A DNA stretch of 64,000 nucleotides. It comes from Agrocybe praecox. Taxonomy: Eukaryota; Basidiomycota; Agaricomycetes; Agaricales; Agrocybaceae. The stretch's first letter is position 1. Each line of letters opens with the position of its first letter. The DNA is taken from the NCBI GenBank assembly GCA_964017145.1, contig OZ024852.1, positions 2,109,945-2,173,944 on the forward strand, given 5' to 3'. Below the pieces are notes generated by a model that was given only the letters and a program-made list of their open reading frames with translations, had not been told where the DNA came from and searched no databases. Below are positions 55,511-64,000 of the stretch, in pieces. The position numbers and the translations under genes were made by a program.

Positions 55511-56152
55511 GGCAAACCTACATACTCTGACCCCAAAGTGTTCGGGCCCATCGTGCTGTTGAATACTACAGGGAAATTTATCGAGAAGATGATTTCTAAT
55601 CGTCTTCAGTATGACATGATCAAGTTTGACCTTGTTCATCCCAATCAAGTCGGAGGAGTGTGTCAGCGTCCGCAGTCCCCTCACGTTCCAAGTCGCATCG
55701 CTGCTTCCGCTTAGCCCGAGTGCCCCCAAAGGGTCAGGTCGAAACCCACAAACCCAGGTACCCATTGAAGGGCCCCCAACGCCCCCGCAGGGTCAGGACG
55801 AATCCCACAAGTTGGTGTACTAGAGCGCGCACCATTGTAATGGCAAAGAGTCCGCAGTCCAGGAAGAACACGTCCCGCAGGCCAGGCCATAGCCCAGCCT
55901 GCTTATCCGACCCCTGTGGGTCGCCTGAACGCAAACACTGAGTCGTTGTCATCCAGGAATTTGATCAGATGCACCAGGAGTTCCGGTGATCGACCATCGT
56001 GCTCGCGTATATGTTTCGTACACACTTGCAATATGTGTGCGCGCGTCTGCAGGTGGTGGCCGCATTCGCACGCATGAGATTCTTGAATGTTAAAGCGCTC
56101 ATAGTAGTCACCAATTGGAGCATGATTTAGGATGCATTGGTTCATCCTAGCC

Positions 56153-57736
56153 CAGTACTTCACACTGCCCCACATGTACTGATCAGAACCGCTCAGACAA
56201 GCAAATTTCTGAGTGATTCTGAGTGATTCTGAGTGGATTCAGTATATTTGAGGACAATTGTAGCTAGACTGTTAAATTTTCTGAATGTTTCTGAGTATTT
56301 CTGAGTATTTCTGAGCAGTTCTGAGTAAACATGAGTCTATTATGAGTACAAAGGTCACTTATGTTTAAAAAAAATAACATTCACCAAAAACCTGAGATTC
56401 ACACAAAAAAAACATATGAAAAAGCGAATTTAATTCAATTTGATTTATAACATACATAATTTTATATACATATATATTTATTTAATTGGAGAGAAAATAG
56501 GGGAAAGGATATGGAGGGAAAGGACAGAGAGAAGGGGAGAAACAGAGGAAAGGAGAGAGGAGGATAGGGCAGAGAGAAGGGATGAGGGTGAGGAGGAGGA
56601 AGGGGATGGGATGAGGGAAGGGTGGAGGAGAGGGGAGATAAAGGAGGGCAACCTGTGGACAGCAGCGGTGAGCTAGGGGACGGCGTCGATGGGGTACTTA
56701 CCTCGTAGTACCCGTTCCCATATTGTACCCCCTTCATCGTCCTATAACCCCTCCCCATCGTGCCACGTCACGCCCTTGCCCCCAACCCGGTCCCCTCGTG
56801 TTCGCTGGTTTGTTCGCCTGGCGTGTCGTCGTCGTGTCGTCATCGCCGGTTGCCGTTGGCGCGTCATCGTGTCGTGTCGTCGTTGGCATGTCGTTGCCGT
56901 TGGCGCGTCGCCGTTGTCGTGGTCGTGTCAGCGTCGTCGTCGCCGGGTGTCGTCGTTGTTGGCGCGTCGTCGTCGTCGGTGTGCCGTCGTGCCGTCGTGT
57001 TGTGTCGTCGACATTGTGTCGTCGTCTTCATGTCGTTGTCGTCGTGTCGTTGTCGTCGTGTCGTGTCGTTGTCGTCGTGTCGTGTCGTCGTCGCCGTGTC
57101 GTTGTCGTCGCCGTCATGTTGTTGTCGCCGTCGTGTTGTCGGCGTGTTCTCGTCGCCGTCGTCGTTGCGTTGTGGTGGCGATGGGTAATGGTGGTGGACG
57201 GTGGTAGAGGATGGTGGTGGTAGTGGTGGGAGCAGGGAAAGAGTGATGACGCGGCCTGGGCAGCGGGTTGTGGCTGTGCCGGCAATTTCCGAAACGGTCC
57301 GGACATCTATTTTGGGAATTTTACAAAAATTGTCGTTTGTATGTCACACGGACCTCCTAAAATAATGAAAAAATCACGATAATTCCTAAAATATTCGAAA
57401 TATATTTATCAAACATTAAATGTGACGTAATATGTTACGGTTTTGGCAGAAATGACGAAATAACCACAAAATAAATAAAATAAAACATATCATAGGTAAC
57501 TCATTTCCGAGTGTTTCTGACCAATTTCACTTGGTAATATGGGAGCTCAATTTCCGAGCTGTCTGATCAGTTCTGACTTTTCTGAGTAATTCTGATCAGA
57601 ATTGCTTGGAAAAAAAGTGGGTCTTTCTCAGCCATTTGGCAGAGAAGAAAAAGATACATTTCTGCTCAGAACTGCTCGGAAAAGTCAAATTTCCGAGCGG
57701 TTCCGATCAGTATATGTGGGGCAGTGTAAAGACCTC
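56153..57736. mobile_element. hAT-like MITE, 1.58 kb, with GTC-rich core
   Basis: Flanked by TCCTAGCC (56145-56152 and 57737-57744), an 8 bp duplication. The terminal inverted repeats are about 42 bp; the best part is ACACTGCCCCACAT then TACTGATC and GAACCGCTC at both ends. Subterminal TTTCTGAGTA/TTCTGAG units repeat many times on the left (56210-56335), and TTTCCGAG/TTCTGATCAG units on the right (57505-57715). The centre (56520-57235) is simple sequence: GGAGA-rich, then GTCGTCGTGTCG-rich. No transposase. The 8 bp duplication suggests hAT; KDZ elements could also be considered, but the ends do not match the KDZ element here. Confidence 0.8.
56800..57185. repeat. GTC/CGT-rich imperfect microsatellite
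   Basis: Imperfect GTCGTC, GTGTCGT and GCCGTC units fill the centre of the hAT-like MITE. All frames on both strands stay partly open here and give Val/Arg/Ser or Thr/His/Asp runs, which are artefacts of the repeat. Confidence 0.85.
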
Positions 57737-58936
57737 TCCTAGCCATGTACGGTATGTGTGCGTCTTTCACTTTGCGGAGCCAAGTACCTTCTTGAAGGTA
57801 CGTTTGCTCAAGTAAATCCCCGGCGAGATTCTTGAGTGGCAGAAAATTATGCCCTCGGTAGTTAGGGTCTCAGAAGAGAACCTTCCAATCCTCCTGTACT
57901 GTTTTAGTGACGACCTTTCATACACTGTCTAGTGAAGTAGCCGGGTGATCCCCGACAGGTTCGACTTGAGCCCGACTTATGTCATTGGCTTCTTGGTGTA
58001 TCCTCCATTTCAGTTTCGATGGAACCTGAATGAAGTCTACTTTGCATGTGGCGTCTTCTTCTAGCCACGGCTGGAGGGTTCGACAAATGGCCAGGGAATG
58101 TCCTTGGCCACTATGAAGAGTGGGGTCCAGCACTCGTGACGTACGGTACCAGTTCGTCTTTCATATGGCGTAGCCAAGTACCTTCATTTAGGTACGTTGG
58201 CTTGAGTACACCTCCGTCGAGGTTCTTGAGGCACATGAAGTTATGTCCTCGGTAATTGGAGTCTCGGAAGAGTACCTTCCAATCCTCTTGAACGACTTTA
58301 GTGACGGCCTTCCATACACTATCCAAAGATGTAGTCGGGTTATCCCCAACAGGTTTGACTTGAGCCCGACAAATGTCATGGGCTTCCTGGTGTATCTTCC
58401 ACTTCAGTTTCGATGGAACCTGAATGAAATCTACGTGACACACGGCGTCTTCCTCTAGCCACGGTTGTAGTGCTCGACATATGGCCAAGGAGTGTCCCTG
58501 GCTGCTATGAAGAGTGGGGTCCAGTGCTTGTTTGGCCGAAGCCATCGAGTCGGTGAAAATAACGATCCGCTCGCAATTGTCCTGCTGAGTTGCAAGGACG
58601 ATCGCTGATCGAATGGCAAAGAGTTCTGCGTCTGGGGCAGTCACTCGCCCGGCTGGATGTGATACGGTGTGAATCCGTTCATGTCCCCAGTATAATAGGG
58701 CAGTCGAGACCGCCTGTCGCTGTACGTTGTTCGGCACTGAAGCGTCGACCGCACAATACACCGTTGTTTCCTCTTTCTGTGCCTCTTTGAGGGACTTGTT
58801 GAGTTCAATGAGCACCGCCTGGGCCGACGCTTCATTGGTTGGGCAGGGATCGAATGTGAATCGGGTGCTGTATAGGTCTAGCAGCCTGTTTCCAGGGCGA
58901 GCCTCTGACGCTATGGGCGCGAAAGTCTCTGTGAGT

Positions 58937-60325
58937 TCAGGGAGATGTCGGTCGATCTCCATGAGGGCCCCCTACCTTTGCTTTCTGGGTTGGGGTGAGC
59001 CTTGATATTGCTAACGGGTGAACGTCAGCCCGCTTGTGATGCTCTTGTGATAAGAGCGACCTAAGCGGATGGGTGTCTGATAGCGTGGCTGCTCGGTAGT
59101 TTGACCGGCCTCCTAGCTTCTTCAGGTGAAGGTGGACGGGGATGAGGCCCGCAAGGGCCTCAACCCCTCCTGTGGGGGAGGTGCGGAACGCACCTGTAAT
59201 CCAAAGTGCTGCTTTAAGCTGCATCTTGCGCAGGTCTTCGAGGGCTCCCTTAGATCGGGAGCCTTCGAAATACCACAGACGGTAGCCGTATGTTGCAATA
59301 GGTAACACGCATGCACAGTATAGTAATCGTTTCTCCTTGGGGTGGAGGCCACGAGTTGAGCTTCCAAGCATCTTCATGGCTTTTACCAATGATAGAGACT
59401 TGGTTGAGTAGAACCGCACGTGCTCCTTGAAGGTGAGCTTGCGGTCGAAGAAGAATCCCAAGTAGCGCCAGACGCGCTTTGGGCAGAGGGGGGTGTCGCC
59501 TGTATATGAGGCGTAGCCTAGGTCGAGGGGTGGTGGGTCATAGTTATGTGACCTGTCGAAGCATGCATATTCGGATTTGTTGTGTTCGAGAATGAGTCCA
59601 ATGGCAGTGAAGAGTCGTAGGAGGACTGCGTAAGCAGCCACGAGGGTTGCCATGTTCTTCTGGAGGGTTTTGGCCTGGGCAATGCAAGTGCCGTCGTCCA
59701 CGTAAGATAGAAGTGATGTCTTTAGAGATATCTCTTCCATATGGTATAGTTTCATTACCGGGGCGATATAAAATGCTGAGAGGACAGGGGACAGGGCGGA
59801 GCACTGTCCCACACCGACATCCGCCTGCCGGGGGTCGGATGTGAACGACCCCCACCTATAAGAGGTGTATCGGTCGACTAGGTAGGATGAGAAGAATCGC
59901 GCCACTAATGGCGAGAACCCCTGCTTCCTGAGTATTGCCTTGAGCATATCGTGGTTAAGAGATGGGAAGAACTGTGCGATGTCAAATGCGACAATGCTGG
60001 TCTTTAGTCCCTTAGTCCACCCGGTGCGAATCAGATGGGTAAGGTACAGCCCTGCGTCTTTGGTGGAGCGTTGACACACTCCCCCGACTTGGTTAGGATG
60101 AACAAGGTCGAACTTGATCATGTCGTATTGAAGGTGATTCGAGATCATCTTCTCAATGAGTTCCCCGGTAGTATTCAACAGCACAATGGGCCGGAACGCT
60201 TTAGGGTCTGAGTATGTAGGCTTGCCCGGCTTTGGTATAATAACTGAAGTGGACTCCTTGAAGTGACTCGGCCAGTGCCCGACACGAATGCAGGCATTGG
60301 CAACTTCTTTGAGAATTGGCCACAA
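58937..60325 (-). pseudogene. LINE copy J ORF2 segment: reverse transcriptase
   Basis: 462 open codons. All RT motifs are present, with the two motif A aspartate positions and YVDD intact; motif B has Cys for the usual Gly after GQ. The thumb region (KEKRLLYCACVLPIATYGYR) and the LWYFEGSRSKGALEDLRKMQ block are conserved with copies A, D and G. A one-base change near 58965 moves the following RNase H to another frame. Confidence 0.82.
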
Positions 60326-60520
60326 TACGTGATCAGGGCCAGGGGACGAAAGACTTGAGCAAGACGCAAGCGCCTCGTCCAGTTCTAGCTTGGAGAATGG
60401 GGGCCAGTCCCTTTCCTGGAGAGTGGGAAGGGGATCGAGTACCGTAAGATCTACTGCTCAGCCGGAGGCTGAGTTGTAGGTGTTGTGGAGGGCATCCCAA
60501 AGGAGTTCATTCCATGGCAG

Positions 60521-60982
60521 TGTTAGAAATTGACAATAGTGTAACCAATAGTCAATAGACTTATAGTCAACAGTAAAGTCAAGTCTCAAATGCACAACAA
60601 TGACTAGTCTTAATGAAAATAGTATATTGCTTCTGTATAACCAAAATCCCAATCTAGTGTCTTGAGTACTCCTCAGACATAGTAGGAATACCGCTTTGTT
60701 TGTTCCTATTTACCCCAAAAATCCCTAAGTGTGAATATAGGTGCCCACAATATTGCGTTTGAAATCAGTGGTGCACCAAACGAGAGTTCTACGCTACATA
60801 TTATATACTGCCGGATTCGTCTCATTAAGGAGATTCCGAATCTAGAAAGATCTCGTCCATAGCTGTACTCTATAAATAGTTATTTACGAAATACTGTCCA
60901 AAAACAGGGAAAAACATCGAAATCTATGCAAAGTCCATATGTACAAGTCCAAAATCAAAGTGTTTGATCACTAATTTCAACA
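60521..60982 (+). mobile_element. Solo LTR 1c, 462 bp
   Basis: Starts TGTTAGAAATTGAC and ends CTAATTTCAACA, flanked by GGCAG (60516-60520 and 60983-60987). It differs from 1a and 1b mainly in its first 70 bp (ACAATAGTGTAACC in place of CTCTAACGTAAG). Confidence 0.92.
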
Positions 60983-61188
60983 GGCAGGGCTGTCCTTGAT
61001 ATTGGATAGCTTCACAGGCGGGTAACTTTTGCTGTTTGACCCATTCCATTAGGTCCCACAGGCGTCTGTTAGTCTGGGATATCTCGAAAATCCAATTTTT
61101 GAAGAACTCTCGTTTGGTGTCTTTAACGACTTTCCGGAATGCTTTCCACTTATCGTCGGATTTATCCATATGGTAAGCAGCAAGTGTT

Positions 61189-61648
61189 TGTTGAAATTAG
61201 TGATCAAACACTTTGAATTGGACTTGTATATATGGCCTTTTACATAGATTTCGGTGTTTTTCCGGTTTTTGGACAGTATTTCGTAAATAGTTATTTATAG
61301 AGTCTAGCTATGGACGAGATCTTTCTAGATTCGGAATCTCCTTAATGAGACGAATCCGGCAGTATATAATATGTAGCGTAGAACTCTCGTTTGGTGCACC
61401 ACTGATTTCAAACGCAATATTGTGGGCACCTATATTCACACTTAGGGATTTTTGGGGTAAATAGGAACAAACAAAGCGGTATTCCTACTATGTCTGAGGA
61501 GTACTCAAGACACTAGATTGGGTTTGGGATTATATAGAAGCAATACACTATTTTCATAAGACTAGTCATTGTTGCGCATTGAAACTTGGCTCTATTGTTA
61601 ACTATAAGTCTATTGACTTTTACTTACGTTAGAGGTCAATTTCTAACA
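61189..61648 (-). mobile_element. Solo LTR 1d, 460 bp, reverse orientation
   Basis: Inverse orientation of family 1 (begins TGTTGAAATTAGTG, ends AATTTCTAACA on the plus strand), flanked by GTGTT (61184-61188 and 61649-61653). Only 206 bp of LINE separate it from LTR 1c, which faces it. Confidence 0.92.
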
Positions 61649-62796
61649 GTGTTGTGGTGCACTCATTGTTCCACCACGGTTTGGAGTGCTTTGTAATTCG
61701 GGTCTCCTTTGCATGGGTGTTCCACCTGTCGGAGAAGACATCTGCAAGGGCTTTCGCCACTCGTTCAACATCCGCCCTGCTTTCGAGCCGCTCCACCTCA
61801 ATGGCAGCGACCTTCCCGGGTAGCTCGGTCTTCCACGCTTTGTAAGCGTCGGAGCCCTTCGCGATTGTGAAACAGATCACGTCTTCGACGTCATCCCCAA
61901 GTTTGACAGAAGCTATCAACGGAATGTGATCTGTTCGCCCCTGGTGTTCCGGTGCCCGAGTGATGCGGCTTCTCACTGACTCAGCAATCCAGTGGAATAC
62001 CAGATCTATGACCGATGGCCAAAGGTCTGGATTGTTGGATATAGATGTAGGACCCAGGTTGGACGGTTCTGTCCATTCTAGGTCTAGTTCGGTGGCTACG
62101 TCAAGTAGCGCAATAGCATCCCACCGGTGATACACAACATTGGGATCCCATATCCTCAAGTGTGTGTTGAAGTCCCGCCCATATATTGGAAGGGGGGCAG
62201 TTCATCAACGTGATCCTGCAGATACCGGATCACTGTACTTCTGTCATCTGAATAGATGTTCATGAAGTTATAGGTCTCGTTGCCTTGAAACAGTGAGAGT
62301 ACAAAGATGTCGCAATGATCTATTAGATCTCGCCTCATCGATGGGCAGAGCCTCTCGAGTCGTTTTGACATGTATGCCATGACTTGAGGAGGAATCTCCT
62401 CGTTCTCCGGGGGGCGTACCATATACAACCATGCAGGATGCATAGGCGCGCCGATGATGTTATCACCTCCTCTGTTGGTTTGGGAGTGGGCTTCTTGGGC
62501 CCAGACCCTGAAGGTCCGGGCTTCTGAGGCCGTGTGGGAGGAGGAACCTCCTTCTGTTTCCCCTTGTCCGTGCGCGGTGGGGGTCTTGGAGTGATGAGGG
62601 CTGCCTCGGCGAGGCTGCTCCCACTGGGTTGTTGGGGTGGGGTCTTGGGGTCCTCCACCATGCCTGACCAATCTCCAGTCATTGGTTGACCAGAATTGTC
62701 AATTTCCATGTTGTCCCTAGTGTCGTCAAAGGACCTAAGGGTGCGGATTCGCCTGGCGTTCGATGCGATATCGAACATCGTTTCAGCCAGGTGTTG

Positions 62797-64000
62797 TAAG
62801 GAGGAACGACTACTCTACCGTGCATGTGTCCTACCAATCGCAACGTATGGATACCGTTTGTGGTATTTCAAAGGCTCTCGCTCTAAGGGAGCCCTTGAGG
62901 ACCTGCGCAAAATGCAGCGTAAAGCAGCACTTTGGATCACAGGTGCATTCTGCACCTCCCCCACAGGCAGGGTTGAGGCCCTTGTGGGCCTCATCCTCAT
63001 CCACCTCCATCTGAAGAAGCTAGGCAGCCGGTCCAACTACCGTGTGGCCACACTCTCAGACACCCATCCGCTTAGGTCACTCCTCTCTGAGGAGCATCAC
63101 AAACGGGCTGACATTCACTCGTTAGCAATCTCAAGGCTCACTCCCGCTCAGAAAACAAAAGTCGGAGGGGCCCTCATGGAGATAGACCAACATCTCCCTG
63201 AACTCACAGAGTCTTTCTCGCCTGTCGCGACAGAGGCTCGGCCTGGAAACAGACTGTTGGATTTATTCAACGAGTGTTTCACCTTCGAACTGTGCCCTAC
63301 TGATGATGCGTCAGCGGATGCGGTTCGTATAGGTCTTAACCAAGTGCTAAGAGAAGCACAGGACCAAGAAACAACGGTGTACTGTGCAGTCAACGCTTCG
63401 GTGCTGACTGATGTGCAGCAACAGGCGGTTTTGACTGCCTTGCTATACCGGGGGCACGAGCGAACTCACACCGTGTTGCACCCTACCGGACGAGTAACTG
63501 CCCCAGACGCAGAGCTCTTTGCCATTTGATCAGCGATTGTCCTCGCCACCCAGCAGGACAATTGTGAACGGATTGTCATATTCACTGACTCGATGGCTTT
63601 GGCCAAACGAGCACTAGACCCCACTCTCCATAGTGGCCAAGGACACTCTTTGGCCATCTGCAGAGTACTTCAACCGTGGCTAGAAGAAGATGCCGCATGC
63701 AAAGTAGACTTCATTCAGGTTCCTTCGAAACTGCAATGGAGGATACACAAAGAGGCTCATGACACTAGTCGGGCTCAAAACGAACCAGCCGGAGACCACC
63801 CAGCTACTTCACTTGATAGTGTATGAAAGGTCGTCACTAAACGCGTCCAAGAAGACTGGAAAGTTCTTTTCCCGGATCCCAACTACGGAGGGCATAATTT
63901 CATGCCTCTCAAGAACCTCGACAGAGGTTTACTTGAGCCTACGTACCTCAATGAAGGTACTGTGCCATTTCGATCAATTCGGCAGGCCATGTTACCCGTT
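62797..64000 (+). mobile_element. LINE copy K, running off the window
   Basis: Begins at the RT thumb (ERLLYRACVLPIATYGYRLW) head-to-head with copy J. RNase H reads YCAVNASV, where the first catalytic Asp has become Asn, then DAELFAI followed by TGA (63527), FTDSMALAKRAL and further stops (63827). The C-terminal cluster would lie beyond the window end. Confidence 0.85.

Larger units (their letters stand above)
52692..55670 (+). mobile_element. LINE copy H, best-preserved 5' half, with a family 2 solo LTR
   Basis: Starts inside ORF1 directly after copy F's tail. It includes the only zinc-knuckle region of ORF1 in the window, the complete endonuclease, the linker, and the beginning of RT (PKPGNV.. 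LTR ..GKPTYSDPKVFGPIVLLNTT), and stops at about 55670 where the minus-strand copy I begins. One CGA to TGA stop interrupts ORF2 at 54483. The internal segment SWPI(LKEVVKQ)LIDLANAC is shortened. Confidence 0.88.
55671..58136 (-). mobile_element. LINE copy I, split by a hAT-like MITE
   Basis: Minus-strand 3' UTR (truncated at the hairpin side), then ORF2's end (LIKFLDDNDSVFAFRRPTGV), the Cys/His cluster, the MITE at 56153-57736, and the RNase H end (QEANDISRAQVEPVGDHPAT) up to 58136, where copy J starts abruptly. Both ends look like rearrangement breakpoints and not insertion ends. Confidence 0.82.
58137..62796 (-). mobile_element. LINE copy J, with two solo LTRs
   Basis: The most complete RT in minus orientation: from 60325 to 58937 it is open through SVIIPKPGKPTYSDPKAFRP, AFDIAQFFPSLNHDML, GQCSALSPVLSAF (motif B Gly to Cys), YVDDGTC and the thumb. 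A frame change near 58965 leads to RNase H (58962-58111). Upstream are the linker split by solo LTRs 1c and 1d, the endonuclease C-terminal half, and, after a deletion, the N-terminus of ORF1 with its ATG at 62778 (MFDIASNARRIRTLRSFDDT) and a Pro-rich stretch (PPPTRPQKPGPSGSGPKKPT). The gag core and endonuclease N-terminus are deleted. The 3' UTR is absent at 58137. Confidence 0.87.

Noticed and set aside
56723..57223. Three overlapping 140-172 codon plus-strand frames rich in Val, Arg, Ser and Cys
   Set aside because: They all arise from the GTCGTC-type simple sequence in the hAT-like MITE, are open in several frames at once, and show no domain.

Overview
The window looks like nuclear DNA of a mushroom-forming basidiomycete (Agaricomycetes). 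The signs are genes cut by many 50-65 bp introns, a KDZ transposase, a Plavaka (CACTA-like) transposase remnant, a NACHT NTPase, a TET/JBP-like 2-oxoglutarate dioxygenase, a decayed cytochrome P450 and OPT transporter, and a dense field of LINE retrotransposons. A 200 bp run of N (31465-31664) is an assembly gap. Coordinates of exon ends and of degraded elements are by eye.

Region 1 (1-4183) is a scrap yard: unassigned sequence, a P450/OPT mosaic, a second P450 pseudogene, and the first exons of a NACHT gene. About 948 bp of the mosaic (919-1866) recurs almost unchanged at 23210-24157.

Region 2 (4184-16733) is the main result. It is a 12.55 kb KDZ-type DNA transposon with long inverted termini, flanked by a 7 bp target duplication (TCGCCCA), and it sits four bases past the Walker A serine region of the NACHT gene, whose remainder resumes at 16741. 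The element carries an apparently intact nine-exon KDZ transposase on the minus strand, a divergently placed 2OG-Fe(II) dioxygenase-like gene that has lost its iron-binding HxD segment, an Ala/Pro-rich unknown gene, and an HMG-box protein gene. An 859 bp non-autonomous relative with the same terminal signals and the same 7 bp duplication length lies at 47870-48728.

Region 3 (16734-31464) holds the distal half of the NACHT gene, an unknown acidic protein, a DUF6532-like gene abutting a Plavaka remnant, a GH27-like scrap, the second copy of the duplicated block running into an OPT transporter pseudogene, then a large and apparently intact TET/JBP-like dioxygenase gene with tandemly repeated exons, and an acidic/basic protein gene cut off by the gap.

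Region 4 (31665-64000) is about 32 kb of nested copies of one LINE family (ORF1 with zinc knuckles, APE endonuclease, reverse transcriptase, RNase H, C-terminal Cys/His cluster, 3' UTR with three hairpins, A-rich tail), in both orientations. Into these copies are inserted four solo LTRs of one family, one solo LTR of another, a 3' piece of a second LINE, the KDZ-like MITE, a hAT-like MITE with an 8 bp duplication, and a 270 bp insert containing a tRNA-like sequence. Most insertions keep exact target duplications, so their order can be read. Every LINE copy seen is truncated or broken; the KDZ transposase and the TET/JBP-like gene are the only large genes that look intact.
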